Source: Mytilisepta virgata (taxonomy: Eukaryota > Mollusca > Bivalvia > Mytilida > Mytilidae). Taken from it: a stretch of 64,000 bases of DNA. The stretch spans positions 43,044,150-43,108,149 of the forward strand of contig CM051514.1 in assembly GCA_028015205.1 (NCBI GenBank), given 5' to 3'. Under the pieces are notes generated by a model, which searched no databases, had not been told where the DNA came from, and saw nothing but the letters and a program-made list of their open reading frames with translations. The position numbers and the translations under genes are program-made. Positions within the stretch are counted from its first letter, which is position 1, and the number at the start of each line of letters is the position of its first letter. Below, in pieces: positions 1-11,918 of the stretch.

Positions 1-180
1 GCTTTCCCTTCCAGAGCACATAAGTTCACTCCTGGTTTTTATAGGGGTTCGTGTTGTTCATTGTTTTCAGTTTTCATTATTTATTTGTTGTGCATGTGGT
101 TGTTCATTTGTCTGCCCGGGCTTGTCTGTCTAATGGATTGGATTTGCTGGTTTGCTCCTTAGATATATTTGTCCTCGTTA
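1..180 (+). mobile_element. 3' end of a Penelope-like retroelement
   Basis: This stretch shares a long run of wording (guest phrases such as TTGTTCATTTGTCTG and GCTCCTTAG) with 56,640-56,790 on the plus strand and with 47,400-47,560 and 39,850-40,030 on the minus strand. At two of those places it lies downstream of reverse-transcriptase remnants, so it is read as the 3' part of the same element. It is cut by the window edge; no protein can be read from it. Confidence 0.6.
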
Positions 181-1480
181 ATTCAGTTTAGTATTCATCT
201 GTCTTTAGGTCTTAAAAAGATGCTTCATTTTTATTAAAAACTATATTTTATTTTCGAACTAACAACTACTTTAAAGTAGGTTTATGCCGTGAAAAAAACA
301 AAATTCAATCACTCAATTGAAATTTACGATTTTTGAGTAGAACACTGGCAATTTGCACATTAGGCGATTTTCATAATTTGCCTACGAAAATGAGTGTAAT
401 TTCAAAGCAATCCGTAATGCGTGAGTTTGATTTTAAAAGTACCTGCTAACTAATTAACTAAAAATACAAGTGTACCGACGTATTCTGGTAACACTTAACT
501 GTACATGATTTTATTTCCCGTTTTCAATGAATTAGAGTGAAACCTGTCTATAAAGGGAAGCTAAGGGACCAGAAAAAGTGCCCTTTATACAAAAGCACGA
601 CTAAGGAAAAGCTCCACTGTTGGCAAAATTGTCAAAACTAATCGACTAGCTAAATTGACCAATTCCAAACAAATATCAAATATATATATACTGACTAAAA
701 GACATTTACTTATTGGTTGTGATTTTGAAAAAGTAAATAGCTTTTCCAAATATGTAACAATACACATCATTTCGATGAATTGACCTGGGATGAAAATTTG
801 TTTTGAATTGATATGGTTTGTAGAGTGGAAAGCTGAATTTAAAAGATGCAATAGAAATATATACTTTTAAAATATACAATTTAATACATGTGAGCCATGT
901 TAAAAGTATGGGTAATTATGCTTGTGAAATTTAAATACTGTTTGCGTGTTATATTTAATTAATTTGGTATGGTGCATTTATAAGTTTACTAATTTAAATT
1001 GTAAAGTAAAACTTAATTCATAACATATATAAACCGTATTATATTTAAATATTAATAAAGGATGGACAGGTTCACTCACGCATAAGGAATTTTCTGCAGG
1101 TGAGAATGCATTTGTTTTAATACTTAATTTATAAAAATTGTTGTTATTAATTAATAATAAAATGCGAAATGTAAATAAATACATATCTGCATATGAGCCA
1201 CAAGTTTATATGAATAATTTTGATAAGCCACGCAGTTGATTCCAAAAATATGCAGACTGTTTAAAAATACCGAAAGAATATATTTTTGAAAGGAAAAAGT
1301 AAAAAGGTCATTACAACCGATTGTTTTTCTAAGATGGAAAAAAACTGTGAAAAACGTGAAAAATTGTCTTTAAAGAGCGAAAATCCTATCAAGGGTCAAT
1401 TAAAGATTTTGGTCATGTTGACTTATTTGTAGATCAAACTTTGTTGAACATTTCTGCTGTTTACAGTTTGTCTTTATCTA
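181..1480. other. non-coding AT-rich stretch
   Basis: No gene, RNA or intact repeat recognised. At 535-620 a short inverted arrangement (TATAAAGGG near 551 facing CCCTTTATA near 582, with ends GTGAAACC and the complement of CAGTGGAGC) looks like a tiny pogo-type terminal-repeat element, but the match is weak. Confidence 0.5.
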
Positions 1481-1538
1481 TCATAAAATTCCAGATAATA
1501 ACCTAAAAACCGCAGAAAATTCCTTAATATTAACCCCC

Positions 1539-2010
1539 GTGTGGGTCCCAGGACACAATAGAATAGGCCTGCAGCTCCTCGGATTGGCGTTAGAGACTCC
1601 TAGAGGCGACATGTTTGCCGTCTGTCGCAAACCGAGATACACAGGGTTGGGAAGGTGGTCTGCTGCTGTATCGTTTGAGGTTAATGTTTGGGTTCTGGGG
1701 TCTTGGATGATAACCACTGATGCAGGCGCAGAGAAGGCGGTGGCTTATGGGACAAAGCTTCCTCGGCTTAATGAGGCCACATGTTTGCCGTGTGTGGATA
1801 ATCGTAAGGAAAGAGGATGGGATCCTGGTGGCTGAAACACGCCACTTTGGCCCTTACGTTATATTAAAGGGACGGTCGGATGGGCCCGGTCCTGATCAAT
1901 CGGCTGGTCACGTCAAGCCCTTGAACTGTCCTGTTACCAAAATGTACAGGAATAGTACCATTTATATAAGTCGGTTCAAGAAGGCGGTGGCTAATGGGTC
2001 AATCGTGTAG
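1539..2010 (+). repeat. unrecognised GC-richer repeat with internal direct repeats
   Basis: This block is visibly richer in G+C than its surroundings. GGCSACATGTTTGCCG occurs at about 1605 and again at about 1775 (shift 170), and GAAGGCGGTGGCTWATGGG occurs at 1733 and 1980 (shift 247). One frame opens with WVPGH, which recalls the end of a retroelement RNase H domain, but the rest gives no family signature. It may be a decayed retroelement 3' end lying just upstream of the LINE at 2.2 kb. Confidence 0.4.
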
Positions 2011-2199
2011 ATGATACGTCGGACGGTTGTTTCGCTAGTCGACCCCTGGCACAAAGTTTGCGTCCGAACAGAAGTGCTCTATGCGAGTATCTTATCCCTG
2101 TAGCCCTAGTGCTTGTCGCATATGCGGCAAGTATACATTATATTGGTGCTGCTCCGAGGCGGGCGGGGAGCAGGGGTAACGAATCACTATACAATCACC

Positions 2200-3120
2200 A
2201 TGGCGACTTCAGAACCCCCTCCCCCCAACACAGCAACCTCAAAACTTAAATTTAGTTGTAGTGACGATGAGGAACACATGACAAAAATTCAAAATACAAC
2301 TTCTGACAATTTCTAAAAATTTTTGGTATTAAAAAGTCAAAATTCCGAAAAACCTTTAACCAAATTTTCTCCTTTTCTCTTACAAAAAACAATTCAGGGC
2401 CGTGCTGGACAGGTTAAAAAAGTGTCAAAAATGAGAAATGGAACTGTTTTAATAGAATGTAGTAGGCCAAAAGTCTAAAAATCTTTTCTCTTTAACTTGT
2501 ATTTCGGATATCCAAATCTCGGTAACTCAATTCTTGCGAGTTTCATAAAAAAGAAATAGAAATTCAAAAAACATCAGCTATCAAGAAGCTAAAAAAGTGG
2601 TTTCTGCATCGAATAAGTCCGTTCTAACAACCTCTTATACTGACAAAGTTAAATCTCCCAAAATTACCAGGTCTTTGCTACCCAAACTGAATACATGTGG
2701 CCTGATGGTACAGAACTCCCAATACCTGTACCTACATCTTATCAATCAAAAGGGTCAACCTCTCAAACCAAAACATCCACATCAAACTCCTCCGAAACAT
2801 TTCAAACTTTTGTCCAATCAAATCCAATCACTAATCATACAAACCCAATCCCCACGAAAAGGACTTCCACGGCTTCAAAACAAAAATCACCTCAAAAACC
2901 CTCATCGTTACAGAAAGTTGCACAACCATCGAAAACAGATAAATCAAAGAATGCACAATCTCAAAGGCCGAATAAATCCTTTGGAGTCGATATGGATGAT
3001 TCGTCAGTCCCATCTAGAGACTCTCGCTCCATCAGAGACTCAAGCGTTCCGGTGGGAGGCGAAGAAGTTCTTCGAATGAACAACATAGAAGAACTACTTT
3101 CTCATCCGACCACCCTTAAA
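2200..3120 (+). pseudogene. LINE ORF1 (nucleic-acid-binding gag-like protein), broken
   Basis: The chosen start is ATG 2200 (peptide begins MATSEPPPP). An in-frame TAA near 2314 interrupts it; the same frame then continues with FSPFLLQKTI-GRAGQ and KMRNGTVLIE (about 2360-2460), a pattern typical of jockey-type ORF1 RNA-recognition domains. After frameshifts it reads EAKKVVSASN (about 2588) and SYTDKVKS, then an Ser/Thr/Gln-rich tail to about 3100. In active elements ORF1 protein packages the element RNA; here it cannot be made. Confidence 0.65.
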
Positions 3121-4095
3121 ATGAATAATATGCTACAGTATAATTGTCGAGATTTGAAAATTAATTTAATAGAGTAATCATTACTGCACCCACGTTAAAA
3201 ATGATGAAAGAGTTGCTGTCGTCTCATCAATCCTTGTTAAAAATGATATAATTCATAGTCGAATAAAACTTAATACTAACTTGCAAGCAGTTGCTGTATG
3301 ACTCTCTCTTAAAAAGACCATAACTTTATGTTCAGTCTATCTTCCTCCTAATACCCCTCTGGTAATTAATCAGTAAAAACATTTAACTGATCCGTTACCT
3401 GCTCCTTTTCTTCTTATGGGCGATTTTAACGCCCATAATCTCATTGGGGCAGTAACTCTCAAAATGATAGGGAAAAAAAGATAGAAGATTGTTTAAACCA
3501 GGAAAGCTGGTGCATTTTCAATGATGGATCAGATACTTATCTCCATCGGGGGAATGGTTCTTACTCGGCTATCGATCTAACGATCTGCGACCCTTCTTTG
3601 TTACTGGATTACTCATGGCGGGTCCATGATGACTTGTGTGGAAGCGATCACTTTCCCATTATTTTGGAAAGTTTGTTTCCCACGTCATCCGAGAGAGTTG
3701 TACGCTGGAAATTTGACAAGGCAGATTGGCCTTTGTTCGAGCAACTCTGTCGAGATGAACTGAAGAAAGATACTTTTGATAATGTTATTAGTCCAGTACT
3801 TAAATTTAATGAAATGTTGGAATTGATAGTTGAGAGAACCATTCCTAAAACCTCGACAAATCCAAAACAACCCAGTAAACCATGGTTTGACGATGATTGT
3901 GAGGAGGCGAATAAAAATAGGAAGAAGGCCGAACGACGATTCAATATTCATCCAACCCAAGATAATTTAAGTAACATCCGTATATTCCGTGCAAAAACAC
4001 GTAGAAAATTAAAAAAAAAAAACTGCGTCTCAGAACTAAATTCTCATACACCAATAAACAAAGTTTGGAACTTTATACAAAAAGTTAAACGCTAA
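3121..4095 (+). pseudogene. LINE ORF2 endonuclease region, broken
   Basis: The domain opens with MLQYNCRDLK (from about 3130), continues with SVYLPPN (about 3334) and MGDFNAHN (about 3417-3440), and ends with SDHFPI at 3643-3660. These are the ordered motifs of the apurinic/apyrimidinic-type endonuclease that nicks target DNA for retrotransposition. A TAA near 3175 and several frameshifts break it. Only 3598-4095 is one long open frame; it includes the KPWFDDDC and basic KKAERRF linker that follows the endonuclease in this family. Confidence 0.8.
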
Positions 4096-5089
4096 AAAGA
4101 GGAAAGCCAATCTTCACCACATAAAAGATGGCCAGACCCTTTTAACATCAGAAAATGAGATATCTCAAAAACTTTGTGAAACTTTTTGTAAAAATTCTTC
4201 TTCTCAAAATTACTCGCAGGAGTTTTAACGTATTAAAAACCGAACCGAAAAAAACAAACGCAACTTCGATCAAATAGTTCAGAAGACTACAAACGTCCTT
4301 TCTCTCAAAATGAACTCAAAAATTCTCTGGCAAAGGCCATGACACAACAAGTAGCCCGGATGATATTCATTATAAACTTCTAAAACATAATCCAGATACG
4401 TGTTTAGAAACTCTGTTGGATCTCCTCAATAAAGTATGGGTATCTGGTGACTTGCCTCCCATCTGGAAGCAAGCTACAGTTTCTATCTTTCAGTTCTATA
4501 TTTACAGCTGAGGCAAGAGCTATTGTTCTTGCCTTAAAATTCATTAGATCTTCTGTCAAAGAAAACTTTCTAATTTGTGCTGATTCCCCTTCATGTTTAT
4601 TGGCCATAGAAGTTCAGAAATATATAAATCCTTAGATTTTTATAAAAGACTTTCTGTTTTGGGTAAAGAAGTAGTTTTTCTCTGGATACCAAGTCATGTT
4701 GGTATAAAGGAAACACAGTCGTAGATGAATAGCGAAGGATGCTCTAGAAGACCCCATTACTAATATGTCAGTGCCTTAGTCTGATTTTAAACCTTTAATT
4801 TACCAGTATGTTTTTCGTCTGTGGCAGTCCCGGCGGGATCTGCTTACAGACAATAAACTTCATTCTACAGAGCCAACTGTTGCCAAGAATGTCTGTTTTT
4901 TCGGCAAATGCCGACGAGATCAAGTTGTTTTAACAATATGTCGCATTGGCCACACCAGGACGATTCTTTTATTTTAGAGAGTGACCCGCCTCCTGAGTGT
5001 ATACTATGCCAATGTCGACATAGTATTTTAATTGAAATTAAAATCTTTTAATTGACTGTGTAGATAAGTCTGACATTATTTGTCGGTAC
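4096..5089 (+). pseudogene. LINE ORF2: RT stub fused to RNase H and C-terminus
   Basis: About 4310-4485 encodes the N-terminal RT fingers (DDIHYKLLKHNPDT, VSGDLPPIWKQA). At about 4490 the sequence jumps straight to AEARAIVLALK and CADSPSCLLAI of RNase H, then WIPSHVGIKGN at 4683-4715. The whole RT palm, including its catalytic aspartates, is missing, so this is an internal deletion. The following C-terminal region has RRDQVVLT and RIGHTRT (about 4913-4957), then CILC at about 4998-5009. The frame ending LIDCVDKSDIICRY stops at the nested insertion (5089). Confidence 0.75.
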
Positions 5090-5124
5090 TACACATCCTG
5101 TAACGTAAAATTTAAGACTTCTAA

Positions 5125-5460
5125 CATCCGTACACCGTATGTAAAGCGTCCGTACATCGACCGTACAATATCCGTACATCGTCCGTACAACGTTCGTTCA
5201 TCGTCCGAAAATCGTTCGTTCAGCGTCCGTATATCGTCCGTGCATCGTTTCGTTTATCGTTTGACTTAATGGTAAATCTCAACATTTGGTGTAAAACAGC
5301 GTTTAGCGTTTCGTTTAGCGTGTGGTTTATGATATCGTTTATTGTATGGTAAATGGTACCGTTTAGAGTTTTATTTAGCATATGGTACATCGTTTGGTAA
5401 ATGGTATATCGTTCATCGTTTCGTTTAGCAGTTGCTTCTGCGTACATCGTTCGTTCAGCG
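5125..5460 (+). repeat. left terminal array of short CGTCCGTACAT-like repeats
   Basis: The array repeats variants of CGTCCGTACAT, CGTTCGTTCAG and TATCGTCCGTGCATCG with a unit of roughly 9-12 bases, grading into CGTTTCGTTTAGCGT and ATGGTAAATGGTA units. A 75-codon antisense open frame here is only a product of repeats lacking stops. Confidence 0.7.
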
Positions 5461-5499
5461 TATCCTACAGTGATTGATCGTTTATGGAGACCACGCCTC

Positions 5500-7555
5500 C
5501 TCTATTAGAAAAAAAAACTTTAGCCCCTCCATTTTCATAAATAATAAAGAAATGTATAGGTCACAAAATTAAAAATAAAGATAAATAATAATAATAAATA
5601 AATAAATAAAAAAATTAAGTCAACAAAAAATGAATAATGACTTCACCTTAATGTTCCGTAAAATAAATTCATTATACATTCATTTAAGGCTTTAAATTTC
5701 AATAATATTTACAATTGTAAGTATGTTATTTATATTTCATCACTAGAATTTTTCTATTCTAGTTTAAAAATATCGATTTAAACACCTTTTGCATTATTTA
5801 TGAAAAAATATACGATTGTGTCCGAGTAAGTCATCAAAATAAGGACATAGAAATGGTCATCACAGAGTGTTTATTGATTACATGTACGAATTCTTTTATT
5901 ATATGGTTGCGTATTCTTCAATAGTGTTTGGGAAAATGGATTATTAAAAGTGTAAAGCCATATGTCATTCTTCTCTTCTTTGCACTATACAGGTTCTTGT
6001 ATTAATACTTCCCTCACTGTAGGTACTTAGGCATTGTTAGAAAAAACTTAATTACTGCCAATCTACTCAACATACCTATAAATATTTTGCCATTGTCTAA
6101 GTTAAATGTAAATATCAGTTTAAGCACACTTACATGAAGTAAAATGAACAGCGTCAAATTGACTTTAAAAACTTACTCTTTTTCTTTCTAGAAATTAATA
6201 TTATCAATGTATATTAACAAAATTTAAACAAAGACTCTTTTCATCGGTACGTCTAAAAGTCGCATTAGCCGGACTTAGTGCACTTAGCCCTTCGAAATGC
6301 ACTTAGCCGAAATAGGAAGCTGAACCTTTTAACTTTGTAACTGTTAACCTTTTAGGTCCTGCATGAGGCTGGTGTGTGATCTGTGAACTTGATTTTATCA
6401 GTCACATTTATACGTATACGGAATTGAAAGCAATTCGTTCAATGAAAAAAAAGATCCCCCATCATTTTAATCACCCCCTTCCCTTGTACGATAACCAACC
6501 AAGATCGTGTAAGGAAACACTTCTGAGTGAATTTTAAACTCTAGAATATAATAGATATCAAATAGAAATAAACCTTCAATAACAAGAAAACATAAAATTT
6601 TACGAAGTCTTTTGTAGAGTAATATAAGATTAAAAATGGGCTAAAACAGTTTGTTTGAACTTTTTTTCAATAATAAAAAAGCAGTAAAAGACTCTATTGG
6701 CTGAACAACCAATCATTTATTGACAAATTGCAACACTTTTGGTGTCATTTATTTATATATTCTTAAAATACAACATTTTTAAAATAAGGTAAGAAATATT
6801 TTCTAATATACGATTATTTATTTATTCATTCTTTTAAAATTTTTATCATTTGATTATCATGCATTCATACATGGAATATTTTAACTCATTAAATTTGGAT
6901 AGTTGAAAATTTTGCAAAATTGCAAAAAACGAGTGCAAGCTCGTAAATCTTACTGGTTGTGAAATAATTTCACACCTTTTACAGATATAAAAATAGTAGG
7001 ACGTCTTCAGATACATTTATCCAGGTGGATAGTGTCATAACAACTCATTAATTCAATTAATTTTAATATTTCCAAAGATATTTCCATGTAATGCAATATT
7101 ACCGCTACTATTATTTCAATACACCGAATTATAATTACACACCTGCTTGTTCTACCGGATATTGTATATTGTGCTACATTCACAAAACTTTAGATATGTG
7201 TACATAAAATTAAATCTTTGTAAGAAAAAATGTATTTAATGTTCGGACCTTTTAAATAAAAATAACAGCTAACAGTGAACGGTAGCCCACATAACCGCAC
7301 TTCCGAATAGGTATATAATTATATATACATGGAGAAATGTATAGTGTGATATGCATATAATTTAACACTATTTCAATATCTAGTTAATTCGTATTAAGCA
7401 TGATGATACAAGAATTGCTAATTATCTATTTTAAAAAAAAACAAACAAAAACAAAAACAAATAAAAAAAACAAAACAAAACAAAAACAGTAAAATATAAA
7501 TTATTTTAATTAATTCCAAGTTTATTGAAATAAATTCTTGTCCCACAAACAACTT
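5500..7555. other. AT-rich interior of the foldback-like element
   Basis: No ORF, transposase motif or RNA gene seen. It contains an A-rich low-complexity patch at 7430-7490 made of CAAAA-type units. Confidence 0.5.
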
Positions 7556-7559
7556 CCAT

Positions 7560-7910
7560 ATATGGCAAAAGCTAAAATCACCATATTTGGCAAACGCTAA
7601 AAATTACCTTATATGGAAAACCCCAAAATATACCATATACGATAAACGATACCATGCACGATAAACCATACCATAAGGTAATAAAAACGACCAACGCTAA
7701 ACGAAACGATGTACGATAAACCATACCATGCACGCTCAACGAAACGCTAAAGCATACGTTATACGCTAAAAGAGCGTTCATGGTATCGTTTATGATATAA
7801 GGCCATCGTCCGTACGTCCGTACATCGTTCGTTCAGCGTCCTTACATCGTCCGTACATCGTCCGTGAATCGTCCGTACAACGTCTGTACATCGTTTCTTC
7901 ATCGTTTTAG
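7560..7910 (-). repeat. right terminal array of short repeats, mostly inverted to the left array
   Basis: Units such as ACGATAAACCATACCATGCACG and CGCTAAACGAAACG are reverse complements of the left array; the outermost part (about 7800-7905) returns to CGTCCGTACATCG in the same orientation as the left array. The termini are therefore composite, with outer units direct and inner units inverted. Confidence 0.65.
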
Positions 7911-7940
7911 TTATTAACATTCACGTTACAGGATGTGTAC

Positions 7941-8331
7941 ATAGTAAACAATATGAAAGAGTTGTTTACAAGGGTTGCTGGCAACCGTCTTTTACAGTAT
8001 TTGAAAGACGTTGGACTGTATTCAAAAATAATGACTGCATTTTTGAATAGAGTCCAATAATTTTAAATTTCTTCATATGTTTTGAATGATGTTAATTTAT
8101 TTAATAGTATATCTGTGATATTATTTTTCAAATTTCGTCTGTGATATTATGTTTGATTTTGAGTGTTTGTCTTTTCTTGTGTTATTTTCTTCTTAAATAT
8201 TATTGTAAATAGTTCATTAGTTTTAGATAGTATTTGTTTAAATCATACTTAATTTAATTAGTTCTCGCCGTCATGTGGCTTAAATGTCTCCCACACGGCG
8301 TAAAACAATAATGAATCAATCAATCAATCCT
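7941..8331 (+). pseudogene. LINE ORF2 C-terminus and 3' tail
   Basis: The frame resumes as IVNNMKELFTRV (7941-7976) and runs through LLQYLKDVGLYSKI to a TAA at 8058-8060. Family members of this type end ORF2 in the same way. The 3' UTR follows, with CTCCCACACGGCGTAAAAC (about 8288-8306) and a terminal AATC repeat at 8312-8331. Confidence 0.75.
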
Positions 8332-9840
8332 TAAAATTAACAATTAAAAACCCAAGAAAAGTTGACGATTCGTCTGCACATTTCATGGCAAGTAGATCTT
8401 GATCTGCTAAACAGTTATACACAGTCAGTTTTACTCTATCTGCTTAGGTTTTTGAGATATAATGCAAAAACTGCAGTTTACCGCTATTTTTTTAGCCATG
8501 GCGGTCACGTTTCTTGACGGTTTAGAAAATAAAACACAAACGTCATACTATATACCCTAATGATGGCAAAAGTTCACATGTCCTTTTAGGTGAGGTGAGC
8601 TAAAAATGGAGAAAATAAATATCTTCGACGAATATCCAGTAATTGTAGCATATGCAACTGAAGACTAAATTTGTGATCTAGTGATCGATTTTATTCTGTG
8701 GTAAATAACGACAGTATCAAATAGTAACGTACAGCTGAAACAGTGCCGCGAATCTGTCATTTGGAAACACAGAACCCACACAAAAACACATATCTCTTGT
8801 CAATAATGTTGGATACGCTTGATGACATTGTTGACTTGATTTTATTTTAAATGCATCTATAGTTGATGTAACCCGATTCTAATACAAGCGTTTATGTTTT
8901 TTGAACCTTACCCCGATCATTTACACAAATAGGTGACTAAATGTTGCTTGAGGGGAATTTCTGAAATTTTTTATAGTTTCTTTCTTTCTGCGTTGCCTTC
9001 TGTGTGTTTTTTTTTCAACCACATTTTATACATGATTAAGTCAGAACAGTAACGAAATAAGCAACCCATATGGCACTCGGGTAAGTTAATCGTTTATAAC
9101 AAAGCCACTGAGCTAATTGTACTGATATTTTGTTTCCAAAATAAACGTTTTCAAATACAGTCAACCAGTGAACTCGTAGGTTATTCACATAATAAATTTC
9201 GTCTTTAAATGTTTGACTTACAAACATGTAACAATAATTAAAGGAAGTCTGCCAAATTATCCTATCGCTGTTTGATTTTAACCATAGATCCTTCAAGAAT
9301 CAATTCCAAAAGATTATGAGTATCAATGACTGACTTTTCTGGAATATAAAGTCCACTTGAATTAAATTCTTCACTTTCATGACTGTCATGTGACTATTTG
9401 AGAGGTTTTCTAAAACATTGTCTTTGGTAGGTATGAGTCTAGAAGCTATAAGATCAGACTTATCTTTTCTAGCAAGTTTTGGCTGATATTATCTTTCTTG
9501 GAAAGACCAAACCTATCATCAAGGTACAAAACTAAATCTATCTTCAATATAAAAATTAACCAATATTTATGTTATTGTAAGGTAATGAGTTTACCCACTT
9601 TGGATTCGAATAAATAATTATAGGTCTTACCAAATCTGTCAGTTAGGCCAAAGTGATGAAACAATAACAATTAATTTATTCACACCACTACCACAAAACT
9701 GAACAAAACAAATCTCCCGGAACACAAATACAAATCTATTTCTCCAACTATCACACATGACAGCTACAACTACAACTATACATACTCTACAAAACAAACT
9801 AAAACTAAAAATTTAAACAAATAAAAATAGTCAATCACAG
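8332..9840. other. non-coding stretch
   Basis: Nothing recognised. An 86-codon antisense open frame at 9036-9296 has no family features and no supporting splice context. Confidence 0.4.
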
Positions 9841-9847
9841 TTTTTCA

Positions 9848-9958
9848 TCACAGCATTTTATCACATCCGTTTACCATCATTATCACATCCTTTTACTGTC
9901 GTTATCACATCCGTTTACCATTATCACATCCATTTGCCGTTATAACATTCGTTTAAGA
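9848..9958 (+). repeat. short minisatellite, unit about 20-25 bp
   Basis: Five degenerate units of the form TTATCACATCCGTTTACCA follow each other, the last decaying to TTATAACATTCGTTTAAG. Confidence 0.7.
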
Positions 9959-10349
9959 ATGTCTCTTAGTATCTTAGTTGAATCTGAAACAATATAAAAA
10001 AATCGACTTCAATCTTCTCAGATCGTCTATCAAACATACATTTACACCCCACATCTTGATACGAATCATCACCACATACCCTTGTGACTGACATCCAACT
10101 AATTACTCAAACCATAAATCCCCTGTGAAAGGAACAAACAAAACATAGTTTAAGGACTAGCTTGCATATCAAAGACCGAATACAACAAATTCAGATTATC
10201 GCGACACGCCATAAATAGATATTTGAACACGAAAACCGATAAATTTTGCACAAATATTTCAGACTTGAAATTTGGGTGGGGTTTGGGTTTTTGAAAACAT
10301 GGAACTAAATTTACCTGGAATTATTGCTCTGGTGAGCAAATATATACGT

Positions 10350-10440
10350 CTTTTCCGGAACCTCCTAAAACCGGACCCTCTGAAAACCGGCCGATTTCTT
10401 CGGTCCCACAGCTGTTCGGTTTACAGAGGTTCCACTGTAT
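10350..10440. mobile_element. pogo/Tigger-type terminal repeat fragment
   Basis: The right end reads TTTACAGAGGTTCCACTG followed by TA. Its complement, CAGTGGAACCTCTGTAAA, is the typical terminal repeat of pogo-type Tc1/mariner elements, which duplicate TA. Upstream are inner repeats AAACCGGACC and AAACCGGCCG. No opposite end or transposase is visible nearby, so only one terminus seems to remain. Confidence 0.55.
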
Positions 10441-11269
10441 TACTAAATGTCCTGCCATGACTATTCATGATGTAATAAACTTCACTGGCAATTCTGACTC
10501 CCAAAATAAATTTATTCCATTTCAAGTCCACACCTTTCCAATGTCCAGTTGAAAATAACACACCTCAAGACCTGAAAAGTAACTACAGTGTATAAATAAA
10601 CTGTTTGACCAGTCTACAACCTGCTAGTTTGGTCTAACACCTGACCAATATATCTATATAAAATTATATATCTTGTTACATAAATTGTAAAGCTGACAAA
10701 AGAATGATAACTCAAATTCCTTATAGTTATTATACATCTGAAATTTAGCTCACTGGAAAGCAACCTGAGTGAAAATTAATCCAATGACGCTCAGACCAAA
10801 TCTCATTTTAGTTTTTTTTCTAACCCATGAAAAACCCAGATGTTGTTGGTAATATCATTCCCGCGGTAACATGATTTTGAGAAGTACAGAATTTGACGAA
10901 AGATATATATTACGACGGGCTTAGAATGAAATTATTTAATAACAACAATTTTTCACCAATATGAAAAGTTTTATTTACAATACAGACTTTTTATTGTTAA
11001 ATCATAGATTTTTTGAGTGGCTACGAAGTTGTATCTTCAAACAGATTACATGAAATAAAAATAATAGACTCTTCTACCTCATTTGAAAAATCTTGCTTCC
11101 TATTGAAAATGGTGTTCGCTTTTTATGTAAAGATCTTGTACTATAGATTTATTCATCTTTATCTCTAGCCTAGGAGTGTAAATATCACAATAGAGTCGTT
11201 ACCACTGCGCATGTGACCTATACGGCGGCCTTCTAGGAAGGGAGAGATTGCTGTCACATAAGAAGATAG

Positions 11270-11540
11270 GGTTATGTTCGATCTCCATGAATTTCATCAC
11301 CCCAAAAGTTTTACTGTTGTCTTCACGAATTGATTGACCGATACGAAGTTTTCTATCTCACGTTTGAGACAAGATATCTTCAGTTAGATTTCATGTCTTT
11401 CTGGAATTGACACCTCACCGGCCTTAACACTTCACTGGCCTTTACTCACTAATAATAATATGACGGGTGCCGTTAACAGAGCAGGACATGCTGACCCTTC
11501 CGTAGCACCTGTTCACATTGTAAGTGCCTTAACTTCTGTG
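11270..11540 (+). mobile_element. Penelope-like element 3' fragment
   Basis: CTTCACGAATTGATTGACCG (about 11,322) matches CATCACGAATTGATTGACCG at about 56,460, and CAGAGCAGGACATGCTGACC with CCTTCCGTAGCACCTG repeats wording seen in the other PLE 3' fragments. It is divergent and carries no readable protein. Confidence 0.5.
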
Positions 11541-11833
11541 CTGTCTCGTTATATAGACTCTTAAAAAAAGAAACGTATATCCAATTTTTCATCATTTTTC
11601 ACGAACGGGATCGCTGTTTCTATAAATTTTACATGTTTTTGATGTTTGTATGTAAGGTAAAAAAAATCATTATGAGTTTAATGTAGGGTCAATAATTTTC
11701 ATTCTTGCCTTAATTTGTTTCCGCTTGAGTGCACCAAAACATACGAGTTTATCAACTTCGCACACTTTTCACATGAAAACCAAATCTAAGGCCTTTTCAA
11801 CTGCAAAGGTCTCGGTTTCAAAATCAGTTGCAC

Positions 11834-11918
11834 ACGTAGACACTCAACGAGCCACGTGATGCCACGTCTGAACGTAGACACTCAACGAGCCACGTGATGC
11901 CACGTCTGAACGTAGACC
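11834..11918 (+). repeat. 38-bp tandem duplication
   Basis: The unit starting ACGTAGACACTCAACGAGCC occurs at 11,834-11,871 and again, apparently identical, at 11,872-11,909, with the first bases of a third unit after it. It directly abuts the Tc1 transposase remnant. Confidence 0.85.

Larger units (their letters stand above)
5090..7940. mobile_element. foldback-like element with inverted repeats, nested in the LINE
   Basis: The ends are inverted: ACATCCTGTAACGT at 5093-5106 faces ACGTTACAGGATGT at 7923-7936. Both terminal zones (about 5125-5460 and 7560-7910) are built of short degenerate repeats of the type CGTCCGTACAT and CGTTTCGTTTAGCG. GTAC lies at 5086-5089 and 7937-7940, compatible with a 4-bp target duplication; a TA duplication is also possible. 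Removing 5090-7940 rejoins the LINE ORF2 in frame. The interior is AT-rich and shows no transposase, so the element is probably non-autonomous. Confidence 0.7.
2200..8331 (+). mobile_element. jockey-type LINE, decayed, carrying a nested insertion
   Basis: This is a non-LTR retrotransposon with ORF1 (from ATG 2200), ORF2 and a 3' tail of AATC repeats ending near 8331. ORF2 shows apurinic-type endonuclease, the start of the reverse transcriptase, RNase H and a conserved C-terminal region, in the order expected for RNase H-bearing jockey/I-type elements. The catalytic RT core is deleted at about 4490. A foldback-like element (5090-7940) splits the C-terminus, and the final ORF2 codons resume at 7941. 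Numerous stops and frameshifts make it inactive. The 5' end is not defined; it could start anywhere between about 2010 and 2200. Confidence 0.8.

Noticed and set aside
5220..5447. 75-codon antisense open frame
   Set aside because: It is made entirely of the short terminal repeats of the foldback-like element, which happen to lack stops.
9036..9296. 86-codon antisense ORF
   Set aside because: No domain, signal or splice context; length is not remarkable for a 64 kb AT-rich window.
9848..9958. Repeats with spacers suggesting a CRISPR-like array
   Set aside because: Units are contiguous and degenerate with no unique spacers; the sequence is eukaryotic.
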